Below, piece after piece: positions 25,072 to 33,955 of a stretch of DNA of 64,000 nt. The stretch lies in the NCBI RefSeq assembly GCF_003217095.1, contig NZ_QJSR01000002.1:682001-746000 (forward strand), given 5' to 3'. Each line of letters starts with the position of its first letter. Positions within the stretch are counted from its first letter, which is position 1. The notes below the pieces were generated by a model that saw only the letters and a program-made list of their open reading frames with translations, had not been told where the DNA came from and did not search any database. The position numbers were made by a program, and so were the translations under genes. This DNA is from Rhizobium sp. PP-CC-3A-592 (GTDB lineage Bacteria > Pseudomonadota > Alphaproteobacteria > Rhizobiales > Rhizobiaceae).

Positions 25072-25249
25072 GGCCGTATGAACTTTATCGACAAGCGGAA
25101 GTTCCGGTGCGAGGCACTCGATAGCGCAAATTTTTCGACAACAGCGTCTCGATTTTTGTCACGATCACGTGAACCTTTTTGAAGGCCCGGCGTTATGTGG
25201 TCGAAGACACATGTCTTTCTTCCACTGGCGTTATTCAAGGACCCAAGCC

Positions 25250-25408
25250 ATGACCGCAAAGACCATCGCTACCGTCGGCATCGTACTCGTTTCTCTCGTT
25301 TCGCTTTCCGCTTGCGGTAACACGATCCGCGGCGTGGGCCGGGACACGGCAAACACCGTCAACGCCACGCAGGATGCAGGCCGGAGCGTCGAACGCGCCG
25401 CCAACTGA
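25250..25408 (+). CDS. entericidin A/B-family small lipoprotein (second copy)
   Basis: A 52-residue lipoprotein with a hydrophobic signal (5-20), lipobox LSACG (Cys at about 21) and the family segment GNTIRGVGRDTANTVNATQDAG. AAGGA lies before the ATG at 25250. It resembles the 50-residue lipoprotein at 1037-1189 (both have CGNT followed by a G-x2-RD element), so they are paralogues. Its short length and lipobox make it a membrane-anchored peptide of uncertain role, with stress-related expression in relatives. Confidence 0.82.
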   Translation: MTAKTIATVGIVLVSLVSLSACGNTIRGVGRDTANTVNATQDAGRSVERAAN

Positions 25409-25487
25409 TCCGACCCGATTTTGTAAAGCGCCGGCGGCCAAGGGTCTGCCGGCGTTTTCGTGTCTGGCAACATGGCGCCGGTCGCCT

Positions 25488-26270
25488 ATGATGGCGCCCA
25501 TGTTCGCAAAGCTTCTCCTGGCGCTGGTCCTGATGGTCTCTCTTTCTCCCGACGCCCGTGCCGCCTGCCGTATCGTTCAGCACCTCGGCACCGACTACGC
25601 CGTATGCGATGTCGATCCGGCGACGGCGTCTCTCACGATTTTCCATGCAGACGAGACAGGCCGGCCCTATGGCGGCTTTACCGCTTTGAAGACCGATCTT
25701 CTTCGCGATCAGACTCGGCTCGATTTCGCCATGAATGGCGGCATGTACGAGAAGGACCTCTCACCTGTCGGGCTTCTGGTCATCGACGGCGTCGAGCGCA
25801 AGCCGATCGCGACCGGCGAGGGCTGGGGCAATTTCTATTTGCTTCCGAACGGTGTCTTCGCCCTCTCGAACGGCAAGGCTATCGTCAGGGAAACCGAGGC
25901 CTATCGCCGTTCGGTGGTGGCCACGCCCGATGTCGCGACACAATCCGGGCCGATGCTCGTCATCGATGGCGCGCTCCACCCGGCTTTCAAGCCGCAAAGC
26001 GACAGCCTGCAGATCCGCAATGGCGTCGGGGTCGATGAGAAGGGCCTCGTGCATTTTGCCGTCGCGCTATCGCCGGTGCGCTTTCACGATTTCGCGACGC
26101 TCTATCGCGACGCGCTCGGCTGTCCGAATGCGCTGTTTCTCGACGGGCACATTTCCAGTCTCTATGCGCCCGACCTTGGCCGCATCGACGAGACCTATCC
26201 GATGGGGCCGATCATCGCGGTGACGACGCCGATGTGGCATGGCGCCGTGCTTTCCAAGCCCGCTCCTTAG
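25488..26270 (+). CDS. secreted phosphodiester glycosidase-like protein (NAGPA/DUF2233 domain)
   Basis: A 260-residue protein with a signal peptide (cleavage after DARA) and one NAGPA-type domain. Recognisable blocks are FAMNGGMYEKDLSPVGLLVIDG (about 80-101), GNFYLLPNGVFAL, ATQSGPMLVIDG and the C-terminal NALFLDGHISSLYAPDLGR. The family includes the human uncovering enzyme and phage or periplasmic glycosidases that cleave N-acetylglucosamine phosphodiesters, but the bacterial substrates are mostly unknown. Starts 25488, 25491 and 25500 are all possible, and none has a strong ribosome site. Confidence 0.82.
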   Translation: MMAPMFAKLLLALVLMVSLSPDARAACRIVQHLGTDYAVCDVDPATASLTIFHADETGRPYGGFTALKTDLLRDQTRLDFAMNGGMYEKDLSPVGLLVIDGVERKPIATGEGWGNFYLLPNGVFALSNGKAIVRETEAYRRSVVATPDVATQSGPMLVIDGALHPAFKPQSDSLQIRNGVGVDEKGLVHFAVALSPVRFHDFATLYRDALGCPNALFLDGHISSLYAPDLGRIDETYPMGPIIAVTTPMWHGAVLSKPAP

Positions 26271-26273
26271 AAC

Positions 26274-26642
26274 TTAAGCCTTCGGAAACGCCCGCTCCAG
26301 TCCGCCCGACTTGGTGAGCCCGGTGCGGAAAGCCTGATAGGCGGCATGCTGCGATGAGCGTGCGGCCTCCATCAGGCGGATCTGAAGCCGGGCAGGGGCG
26401 ACATTGCCGAGCCAGAAGCCGCGCTGCTCCAGCTTCAGCGTGTGCAGGAAGCGTGCGCCGGCCGAGCGGTCGAGGAAGCGGTGCAGCCCGTCGATCAGCG
26501 CGTCGTCCTGTTGCGGGTTGTCCATCATCAGCGACAGAAAGGCCGTGTCCGCCGTCTGAAAGCGCTCGATGACGTCGGCAACCGCATCGCGGTCCGTCGG
26601 CGTCGGCTGCTGCATGGGGCTGATCGTCGTGTGCGTGTTCAT
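26274..26642 (-). CDS. hypothetical helical protein
   Basis: A 122-residue cytoplasmic protein, mostly alpha-helical by composition, with conserved-looking segments AVADVIERFQTADTAFLSLMMDN and LHTLKLEQRGFWLGNVAPARLQIRLMEAA. GAGGGACC precedes the ATG at 26642; an in-frame ATG at 26654 would add four residues. No family is recognised. It converges on the glycosidase-like gene with 3 bases between stops. Confidence 0.55.
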   Translation of the reverse strand: MNTHTTISPMQQPTPTDRDAVADVIERFQTADTAFLSLMMDNPQQDDALIDGLHRFLDRSAGARFLHTLKLEQRGFWLGNVAPARLQIRLMEAARSSQHAAYQAFRTGLTKSGGLERAFPKA

Positions 26643-26732
26643 GGGGTCCCTCAAGCCGGTGTCTGCATTCTCGCGCCGTCATGCCATATGAGGCTGAAGC
26701 CGGACTGGAGTGCTGCGCCGTGAAGGGAACGG

Positions 26733-27788
26733 TCAGAGGGCGGCCTTGACCTTCGCAGCGATGTCGGCAGGCAGCCAGGTGGTCCAGACAGGCTCGAAGG
26801 TCTTCAGGAAGTAGAGCGCCGCATCCTCGCGGCTGCCGTTGGTCTGGTCCATATGCGCCAGCACGCTGTTGACCGTCTGATTGTCCCATTGCCGTTTCGA
26901 GACATAGGCGAGGGCCTCGGGGCCGGCCTTTTCGGAGAAGCCCCGCGTGACGATCGTGTAGACATCGGTGGTGGGATAGCCGTTGACGACGGGCGCGCTG
27001 CAATCCGGCACCGCCGTGCAGTTGTTCCACTCGGCCCGGTCGTGGGTGACGCCGAAGGAGAGTTTGACCATCTCGTATTTGCCAAGGATCGCGGTGGGCG
27101 CCCAGTAATAGCCGAGCCAGCCCTTTTTTTCCTCGAAGGCCCGGGCGATCGAGCCGTCGAGATCGGCCGCCGATCCCGAATTGATCAGCTGGAACCCGGC
27201 ATCGTCGCCCTTCAAGGCCCGGTAGAGGTTGGATGTCGGGATCTGGCAGTTCCAGTCCGAGGGACAGTTGTGGATCGCGCCCTTCGTGGCGTCCTGCGGC
27301 GAGGGGAAGAGTTCCGGGTGCTTCAGCGCATCCTGCACCGTCTTGATGTCGGGATGCGCATCGCTGATGTAGCGGGGGATCCACCAGCCTTCGACACCGC
27401 CGTCTGTCAGGACACGCGCCGCTTCGACCAGCCGGCCATCCCGCAGCGCGTCGGTGAGCGGTGCCTGCAACGAGGCCACCCAGATCTCAGGCGCCATGTC
27501 GGGGCGCCCCTCCGCATTCATCGAGGCGAAGGTCGGCATGGTGTCACCGGGCACGAGCTGGACCGTGCAGCCATAGCCCTTCTCCAGAATGAACCTGTCG
27601 ATATGGGCCGTGATGGCGGCCGATCCCCAGGTCATTTCGGCAATCGACAGCGTGCCGCAGCCTGCAGCCCGGGCAGGCGTGCCCGACAGCAGGAGGACGC
27701 TGCCGGCGAGAAGGCCGAGCGCGGTCGCTAAGGTCGGGCCGACGGCGGCCTTCGTCATCTTCTCGCAGACGTCGCGAATGTTCTTCAT
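26733..27788 (-). CDS. glycine betaine/choline-type ABC substrate-binding protein (OpuAC family), orphan
   Basis: A 351-residue binding protein with a signal peptide ending at PARAA (about 41). The mature part has the OpuAC/ProX features: IAEMTWGSAAITAHIDRFILEKGYGC near the start, PEIWV, a quaternary-amine-type WW pair (VEGWWIPRY), GWLGYYWAPTA and a C-terminal ...WLPADIAAKVKAAL helix. It should capture betaine, choline or a related quaternary amine in the periplasm. No permease or ATPase is adjacent, so it must use a transporter encoded elsewhere. The start at 27788 gives a normal signal sequence. Confidence 0.85.
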   Translation of the reverse strand: MKNIRDVCEKMTKAAVGPTLATALGLLAGSVLLLSGTPARAAGCGTLSIAEMTWGSAAITAHIDRFILEKGYGCTVQLVPGDTMPTFASMNAEGRPDMAPEIWVASLQAPLTDALRDGRLVEAARVLTDGGVEGWWIPRYISDAHPDIKTVQDALKHPELFPSPQDATKGAIHNCPSDWNCQIPTSNLYRALKGDDAGFQLINSGSAADLDGSIARAFEEKKGWLGYYWAPTAILGKYEMVKLSFGVTHDRAEWNNCTAVPDCSAPVVNGYPTTDVYTIVTRGFSEKAGPEALAYVSKRQWDNQTVNSVLAHMDQTNGSREDAALYFLKTFEPVWTTWLPADIAAKVKAAL

Positions 27789-28335
27789 CAGACCGACGCC
27801 TCCAGTGCGAACGCACGATGTCCCGCGATCATGTGTTGCCGATATTTTTCCGTCCGACCAGCCTAGAAGCTCTGGGACAGAAATCAACCGCTGTTCTTGC
27901 CGTTTCGAATCGGAATTACCGTGCAAGCCATTGAATTTCATCTCTTTCGAATGTTCGGTTCCATGAGCGCTCTTAACCCTCGGCGCATCCTTCCGACAGA
28001 CGCGCCGATCCTGCGGGAGATCGGGGCCCGTTCGTTTGAGATGACGTGATTGTGACAAAAACGGAGGTCGGTCCCTGCGGGTAACTCTCTGGTAACTCTC
28101 ACGGCCTAAGGATGGTGCCGTGGCTGGTCACAGCTGCTCTGCCGGATCAGGTTTTGCGTCCCGGCAATCTGCCAGCCTCGTGGCATCCGTTCGATGCCTC
28201 CGCTTGCCCGCCCCGCGCCGTGCGTTTCTCGGTGTCGAGGGCGGAAAACCGCAGGGCTCCGGCTGCTGCGGTTTTTGCGCGTGATCATCCCGACCTGTCC
28301 ATGGCGCCCACCACTTGCGGGTGATATCAGGCCGC
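27789..28335. other. intergenic region between the binding-protein gene and cobQ
   Basis: A 547-base gap. The decamer GGTAACTCTC occurs twice (about 28080-28101). A terminator-like hairpin with a T-run lies at 28245-28275. I looked for a cobalamin riboswitch in front of cobQ and did not find the conserved boxes. An unannotated small RNA or leader ending at the hairpin is possible, but no firm gene is seen. Confidence 0.4.
28245..28275 (+). terminator. intrinsic terminator or attenuator-like hairpin upstream of cobQ
   Basis: A perfect 10-bp stem AAAACCGCAG/CTGCGGTTTT is followed by T on the plus strand, 60 bases before cobQ. The opposite orientation also ends in TTTT. It could end an upstream small transcript or control cobQ read-through. 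Confidence 0.55.
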
Positions 28336-29793
28336 ATGACAAAATCGATCATGCTTCAGGGGACGGGTTCGGATGTCGGCAAGACCGTGCTCGTCGCCGG
28401 TCTCTGCCGGCTCGCCTCCAATCGCGGATGCCGCGTCGCGCCGTTCAAGCCGCAGAATATGTCCAACAACGCGGCGGTGTCGGCCGATGGCGGCGAGATC
28501 GGCCGGGCGCAATGGCTGCAATCGCTCGCCGCCCGCATCCCGTCCTCGATCCACATGAACCCCGTGCTCCTCAAGCCGCAGTCGGAGACCGGCAGCCAGG
28601 TCGTGGTGCAGGGCAAGGTCGTCGGGCAGGCGCGCGGGCGCGACTATCAGACGATGAAGCCGACGCTGCTCGGTGCGGTGCTGGAAAGCTTCGAGACGAT
28701 CCGCGCCGGCCGCGATCTCGTGATCGTCGAGGGCGCGGGCTCGCCGGCCGAGATCAACCTGCGGGCCGGCGACATCGCCAATATGGGGTTTGCGACGCGC
28801 GCGGGCGTGCCCGTGGTGCTGGTCGGCGACATCGACCGCGGCGGCGTCATCGCCTCGCTTGTTGGAACGCATGCCGTGCTCACGCCCGAGGATCGGGCCA
28901 TGGTCACGGGATACCTGATCAACAAGTTCCGGGGCGATGTGACGCTGTTCGACGATGGGCTCACCGCCATTGGCGGCTTTACCGGCTGGCCCTGTTTCGG
29001 CGTGGTGCCCTGGCTGAAGGCCGCGCGCCAGCTTCCGGCGGAGGATTCCGTCGTTCTCGAACGCCTGTCGCGGGGAACGGCGCGGGCGCTGACCATCGCC
29101 GTGCCCGTGCTGCCGCGCATTGCCAATTTCGACGATCTCGACCCGCTCGCCGCCGAGCCGTCCGTGGACCTCCGCTTCATCCAGCCCGGCGACCGCCTGC
29201 CGGAGGATGCGGCGCTCGTCATTCTCCCCGGTTCGAAAGCGACGATCTCGGATCTCGCGGCCCTCAGGGCTGCGGGCTGGGACAAGGATCTTGAGCGTCA
29301 CCTGCGACGTGGCGGACGGGTGATCGGACTTTGCGGCGGCTACCAGATGCTCGGGCGCCGAATCTCCGATCCGCTCGGCATCGAAGGCGGAACCGCCGAG
29401 ATCGATGGCCTCGGCCTGCTCGACGTGGAAACCGAGATGGCGCGCGAAAAGGTGGTGCGCAACAGCGGCGCCCGTTCCACGGAACACGATGTCGCGCTGG
29501 AGGGCTACGAGATCCACCTCGGCAAGACCACCGGGCCCGACTGCGCCCGACCGCCCGTTATCATCGAGGACCGCCCGGACGGTGCTCTCTCGCCCGACGG
29601 TCGTGTCATGGGGACCTATCTCCACGGGCTGTTTGCCAGCGACGCCTACCGCGCGGCCCTCCTGCGCAGCTTCGGCATCGAGGCGGAGGCCTTCGATTAT
29701 CGCGGTTCCGTCGATGCGGCGCTCGATGCGGTCGCCGGGGAACTGGAGGCCGTGCTCGATCCGCGCTGGCTCGACGGGCTCATGGGTCGCTAG
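28336..29793 (+). CDS. cobQ: cobyric acid synthase CobQ
   Basis: A 485-residue ATP- and glutamine-dependent enzyme that amidates four side chains of adenosylcobyrinate a,c-diamide. The N-terminal dethiobiotin-synthetase-like domain (1-235) has [12 protein letters not shown] and the [11 protein letters not shown] block. The C-terminal glutamine amidotransferase domain (250-485) has the nucleophile segment [12 protein letters not shown] and the His of YLHGLF. The start at 28336 matches the normal N-terminus. A single cob gene on this side, it is separated from the cobU operon by the ClC gene on the opposite strand. Confidence 0.95.
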   Translation: MTKSIMLQGTGSDVGKTVLVAGLCRLASNRGCRVAPFKPQNMSNNAAVSADGGEIGRAQWLQSLAARIPSSIHMNPVLLKPQSETGSQVVVQGKVVGQARGRDYQTMKPTLLGAVLESFETIRAGRDLVIVEGAGSPAEINLRAGDIANMGFATRAGVPVVLVGDIDRGGVIASLVGTHAVLTPEDRAMVTGYLINKFRGDVTLFDDGLTAIGGFTGWPCFGVVPWLKAARQLPAEDSVVLERLSRGTARALTIAVPVLPRIANFDDLDPLAAEPSVDLRFIQPGDRLPEDAALVILPGSKATISDLAALRAAGWDKDLERHLRRGGRVIGLCGGYQMLGRRISDPLGIEGGTAEIDGLGLLDVETEMAREKVVRNSGARSTEHDVALEGYEIHLGKTTGPDCARPPVIIEDRPDGALSPDGRVMGTYLHGLFASDAYRAALLRSFGIEAEAFDYRGSVDAALDAVAGELEAVLDPRWLDGLMGR

Positions 29794-29823
29794 AGCGTCG
29801 TCGCCTGCGTCGCTGAAATCGCT

Positions 29824-31701
29824 CTAGAATTCGCCGGATGCCTCGCGGCGGCGGCGATCGAGTTCCTCGCTGTAGCGGCGCAGGGTGTAGCTCTCGGTGA
29901 GCACGCCGACGACGCGGCGCTCGATCAGGTTGTTGCAGACGGCGAGCGCGTCGCTCTCCGTCTTGTCGAACAGGGTCGCCGCCTGCCGGGCGTTCATGTT
30001 CGGCTGCAGGAAGTCGTTCGGCAGCTTGATGTAGTCTTCGATTCCCTTGCCGGGTGCATCCTTCTCCACCGGGCTCGCATAGACCTCGGGAATGAGGATG
30101 ACGCCGCCATAGCGGTTGTTGTCGTCGACGACGATGGCGCGCTGGGCCGATCCGAGCGGGAATTCGGCTTTCAGCTCGTCCAGCGTCGCCTTTGCGTTGA
30201 TGGTGCGGACATCGGGCCGCATCAGCCGTCCCACGGTCAGATTGCGGATCCAGCCGACATCGTGCGCGCTGCGAATGCTCTCGCCGCGCAGATGGAAGCG
30301 CCATGTGGCAAACGAGTAGCCGAAGGTGGTGCGCACGACCAGCGACGAGGTGATGACGGCTGCGAGCACCAGCGTGGTGATCGGAAAGTCGCCGGTGATC
30401 TCCAGCGCGAGGAACGTCATGGTCAGCGGCCCGCCGATGATGGCCACCGCAAGCGAGCTCATGCCGACCACGGCATAGATGACCGGCGTCAGCGTGGTGT
30501 CGCCGAAGACGTAAGGAACGACGCCGGCAAAGACCTTGCCGAGCAGAGCGCCCATGAACAGCGAGGCGAAGAACAGCCCGCCGCGAAAGCCCGAGCCGAT
30601 CGACACCGCCGTCGCGACCGACTTCATCAGGAACAGGCCGATCAGCATGGCGATGGGCGTGGCGTGTGCGAGGTTCAGATGCAGGGCGCCGTGACCGCCG
30701 GAGAGGACCTGCGGCGAGATGGTGGCGAGCAGCCCCACCACGACGCCGCCGATGGCCGGGCGCAGCGGCGCGGGGATGTCGCTCTTGCGGGCGACCTCTT
30801 CCGTCAGCGAGACGCCTTTCATGATGAGGATGGCGACACCGGCGCAGAGGGCGCCGAGGAGGATGGCCGGCACGTAGTCTCCGGGGACGACATCGCCGAA
30901 CGCGCCGATGTCGATGGTGAACTCCTCGCCCCAGAGCAGGCGCGTCACGAGGTTGGCGACAAGCGCGGAGACGACGACCGGGGTCAACGAAGCGATGGTG
31001 TAGGAGCCGATGATCAGCTCGAAAGCGTAAAAGGCGCCGGTCAGCGGCGCGTTGAAGGCGGCGGCGATGGCGCCTGCCGCGCCGCAGCCGAGCAGCGTGC
31101 GCAGATCGTTGCGCCGTAATTTCAGGTTCACGCCGATCTTCGAGGCGAGGCCGGAGGCGAGCTGCGTGTAGCCGGCTTCCAGGCCGACCGAGGCGCCGAA
31201 GCCGTTGGAGACGAGGTTCTGTACCGCAACAACGATGCTGTCGGTCAGGGACATCCGGCCCCCGTGCAGCGCATTCGCCTCGATCGGGTCGACCATCGCC
31301 TTCTTGCGCCAGAGCGCAAGGCCCATCATGAGCAGCCCGAGCAGCAGCCCGCCGACGATCGGCGCCATGAGAATGGCGATCTGGCCCTTGAGGTCGGCCG
31401 AGCTGACGCGCTCATATTCGGAGATGCCGAAGATCAGCTTGTGGAGCTGCAGCGAGATGAAGCTCATGGCGATGACGGCGAGCCCCGAGGTAAGGCCGAC
31501 GACGATGCCCGCCACCAGCAGCCCGATTTCGCTGCGCCGGGCGAAAATGCGCCATTCCGAAAAGGTGACGGATTTCCGGGCCAGGCGCTTCACGCGGGCA
31601 AGGGTCAGGGACTTCAGGACGTCGGGCATGGGAGGCTCGATCTCGTCGGGCGTCTCCGCTAAGGAAACGCTTGAGCTTCGGGTCGGGCGAAGTGCGGACA
31701 T
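29824..31701 (-). CDS. ClC-family chloride channel/antiporter with CBS domains
   Basis: A 625-residue protein. The ClC membrane core (about 60-450) shows GASVGLEAGYTQLASG (GREGP-like region, keeping the gating Glu), CGAAGAIAAAFNAPLTGAFYAFE and GSGFRGGLFFASLFMGALLG. Two CBS modules follow (about 478-610) with VGRLMRPDVRTINAKATLDEL and RRVVGVLTESYTLRRYSEELDRR. The GREGP and GxGIP motifs are diverged, as in a bacterial ClC subgroup. An alternative start at 31629 removes 24 residues; neither start has a clear ribosome site. It is inserted on the opposite strand between two cobalamin units, with no obvious functional link. Confidence 0.87.
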   Translation of the reverse strand: MSALRPTRSSSVSLAETPDEIEPPMPDVLKSLTLARVKRLARKSVTFSEWRIFARRSEIGLLVAGIVVGLTSGLAVIAMSFISLQLHKLIFGISEYERVSSADLKGQIAILMAPIVGGLLLGLLMMGLALWRKKAMVDPIEANALHGGRMSLTDSIVVAVQNLVSNGFGASVGLEAGYTQLASGLASKIGVNLKLRRNDLRTLLGCGAAGAIAAAFNAPLTGAFYAFELIIGSYTIASLTPVVVSALVANLVTRLLWGEEFTIDIGAFGDVVPGDYVPAILLGALCAGVAILIMKGVSLTEEVARKSDIPAPLRPAIGGVVVGLLATISPQVLSGGHGALHLNLAHATPIAMLIGLFLMKSVATAVSIGSGFRGGLFFASLFMGALLGKVFAGVVPYVFGDTTLTPVIYAVVGMSSLAVAIIGGPLTMTFLALEITGDFPITTLVLAAVITSSLVVRTTFGYSFATWRFHLRGESIRSAHDVGWIRNLTVGRLMRPDVRTINAKATLDELKAEFPLGSAQRAIVVDDNNRYGGVILIPEVYASPVEKDAPGKGIEDYIKLPNDFLQPNMNARQAATLFDKTESDALAVCNNLIERRVVGVLTESYTLRRYSEELDRRRREASGEF

Positions 31702-31753
31702 AGCGCGGAAGATTGACTTGATCCAGCGACGCGCCTAATCTTAGGTCTATGGA

Positions 31754-32120
31754 TGGTTCCCGTGCGGCGCGTGTCGTTCGGGAGTAAATGGGAATGCGAA
31801 GGGATGGACCCACACAGGGCATCCTCATCGCAGCCGACCCCGCGACTGTAGAACGGTCAGGGTTCGCCATCCGGTCTCGCCTCATGGGCGACGGATAATG
31901 CCGCGTGGTGCGGCTGGCGTCATCTGAAGGGCAGGGCCGGAAAAGCCACTGAAGCAGCGATGCGAGCAACCGGGGTCGGACGCCTCCTTTTCTACGAATC
32001 GTCCACCTCTTCGACATCGACCCGGCCGTCAAACGCCAGGCAAACTGTTTCGGGAAGGCGAGGCGAACCCGTTCTCAGGGTTTTGACCCTGCGTGACGCC
32101 GTGAGCCAGGAGACCTGCCA
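31754..32120 (+). ncRNA. cobalamin (AdoCbl) riboswitch upstream of cobU-cobW-cobN-cobO
   Basis: The conserved boxes occur in order: TAAATGGGAATGCG near 31785 (GGGAA box), GACCCCGCGACTGTAGA near 31832 (core CCGCAACTG), GCCACTG near 31945, CGGGAAGGCG near 32050 and the B12 box GAGCCAGGAGACCTGCC at 32103-32119. About 95 bases lie between the core and GCCACTG, and about 100 between GCCACTG and CGGGAAGG, so both variable arms are much longer than usual. It should repress the downstream cob genes when adenosylcobalamin is bound. The region 32200-32230 (short CCGGG/CCCGG stem then TTTTT) could be the expression platform. Confidence 0.88.
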
Positions 32121-32323
32121 GCCACACCGCGCCGCATCCTCATGATGCAGCGTTCCAGCGCCAGCACGGAGGTTGTCGTGGCACACGAGACGTTCGCCCA
32201 CCGGGTCTCCCGGGCCGGCGATTTTTACGCATGCGATTTCGGTGCATGCCCGGCAGGCGCCTGCAGACCCCGCGGATCGCGTTGGCTTTTACGTTATGGG
32301 AGCAGCGGGATAGCCGCGCGATC

Positions 32324-32848
32324 ATGACATCCCCCCTTCATGGTACCACGCTCGTGCTCGGCGGCGCACGCTCCGGCAAGTCGAACTTTGCCGAACGGCT
32401 GGCCTTGGAAACGGGCCTTGTCCGGCATTACATCGCCACCGGCCGCGCCTTCGACGACGAGATGCGGACGCGGATCGACACGCACCGCACGTCGCGCGGC
32501 GATCTCTGGACGACGCATGAAGAGCCGTTCGATCTCGTCGGTCGGCTGTCCGCCATCGACGCCGTCGGCTGTGTCGTTCTCGTCGATTGCCTGACGCTGT
32601 GGGTCACCAATCTCATGCTGGAGGAGCGCGATGTCGCGGCGGAATCCGCGCGTCTTGTCGATAGCCTCCCGGCGCTCCGCGCCTCCGTCATTTTCGTTTC
32701 CAACGAGGTGGGTCTCGGGATCGTGCCCGACAACCGCATGGCGCGGGACTTCCGCGATCATGCCGGCCGGCTCCACCAGCAGGTCGCGGCACAGGCGCGC
32801 GACGTTTATTTCGTGGCGGCAGGACTGCCGCTCAAGATGAAAGGTTAG
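32324..32848 (+). CDS. cobU: adenosylcobinamide kinase / adenosylcobinamide-phosphate guanylyltransferase
   Basis: A 174-residue bifunctional enzyme (CobU, named CobP in aerobic producers) that phosphorylates adenosylcobinamide and adds GMP. It has the P-loop GGARSGKS (about 11-18), [12 protein letters not shown], the D-C-L-T-L-W block and [23 protein letters not shown] 32324 starts the domain cleanly; upstream frames run into the riboswitch leader. It is the first gene after the riboswitch, 3 bases before cobW. Confidence 0.93.
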   Translation: MTSPLHGTTLVLGGARSGKSNFAERLALETGLVRHYIATGRAFDDEMRTRIDTHRTSRGDLWTTHEEPFDLVGRLSAIDAVGCVVLVDCLTLWVTNLMLEERDVAAESARLVDSLPALRASVIFVSNEVGLGIVPDNRMARDFRDHAGRLHQQVAAQARDVYFVAAGLPLKMKG

Positions 32849-32851
32849 TTC

Positions 32852-33934
32852 ATGACATTTTCCAAAACCGGCGACCGTAAAGCCTCGGGCGCCAAGATCC
32901 CCGCGACCGTCATCACCGGCTTTCTCGGTGCGGGCAAGACGACGATGATCCGCAATATCTTGGAAAACGCCGATGGCCGGCGGATCGCGCTGATCATCAA
33001 CGAGTTCGGCGATCTTGGTGTCGATGGCGACGTGCTGAAGGGCTGCGGGGCCGAGGCCTGCAGCGAGGACGATATCATCGAGCTGACCAATGGTTGCATC
33101 TGCTGCACCGTGGCCGACGATTTCATTCCCACGATGACCCGTCTTCTGGAGCGGGAGGGCCGTCCCGACCATATCGTCATCGAAACCTCCGGTCTCGCGC
33201 TGCCGCAGCCGCTGATCGCCGCGTTCAACTGGCCGGATATCCGCACGCAGGTGACGGTGGACGGCGTGATCACCGTGGTGGACAGCGCCGCCGTCGCCGC
33301 CGGTCGTTTCGCCGACGATCATGACAAGGTGGATGCCGCGCGCGCCGAGGACGACAATCTCGACCACGAGAGCCCGATCGAGGAGCTGTTCGAGGACCAG
33401 CTGACCGCCGCCGACCTCATCGTCCTCAACAAGACCGACCTGCTGGATGCCGCCGGCATCGAAGCCGTTCGCCGCGAGGTCGCCGCGCGCACCACCCGCA
33501 AGCCGATGATGATCGAGGCCGCGAATGGCGCGGTGCCGGCGTCTGTTCTGCTCGGCCTCGGCGTCGGCACGGAAGACGATATCGCCAACCGCAAGTCCCA
33601 TCACGAGATGGAGCACGAGGCGGGCGAAGAGCACGACCATGACGAGTTCGCGAGCTTCGTCGTCGAACTCGGCCCGATCGCCGACTCTACAGGCTTCGTG
33701 TCGCGACTGAAGGAGATCGTTGCCGCGCATGACGTCCTTCGGCTGAAGGGTTTTGCGGATGTTCCCGGCAAGCCGATGCGGCTTCTGATCCAGGCGGTGG
33801 GAACGCGGATCGATCCCTATTTCGACCGCGCCTGGGCGGCCGGTGAAGCGCGTCGTACGCGCCTTGTCGTCATCGGGCTGCACGATCTGGACGAGGCTGC
33901 GGTGCGCGCTGCCATCGTCGCAGCAGCGGCGTAA
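32852..33934 (+). CDS. cobW: CobW GTPase / cobalt metallochaperone
   Basis: A 360-residue COG0523 GTPase with Walker A GFLGAGKTT (about 23-31), the zinc/cobalt motif CICC (about 81-84), a Walker B (VIETSGLALPQP), NKTD and a histidine/glutamate-rich metal-binding loop (HHEMEHEAGEEHDHDEF, about 249-265). CobW supplies cobalt to the CobNST chelatase. The gene order cobU-cobW-cobN-cobO is a standard aerobic cobalamin arrangement. The 21-base gap to cobN suggests one transcript. Confidence 0.93.
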   Translation: MTFSKTGDRKASGAKIPATVITGFLGAGKTTMIRNILENADGRRIALIINEFGDLGVDGDVLKGCGAEACSEDDIIELTNGCICCTVADDFIPTMTRLLEREGRPDHIVIETSGLALPQPLIAAFNWPDIRTQVTVDGVITVVDSAAVAAGRFADDHDKVDAARAEDDNLDHESPIEELFEDQLTAADLIVLNKTDLLDAAGIEAVRREVAARTTRKPMMIEAANGAVPASVLLGLGVGTEDDIANRKSHHEMEHEAGEEHDHDEFASFVVELGPIADSTGFVSRLKEIVAAHDVLRLKGFADVPGKPMRLLIQAVGTRIDPYFDRAWAAGEARRTRLVVIGLHDLDEAAVRAAIVAAAA

Positions 33935-33955
33935 AACAGGCAGGATCAGCGGCGG

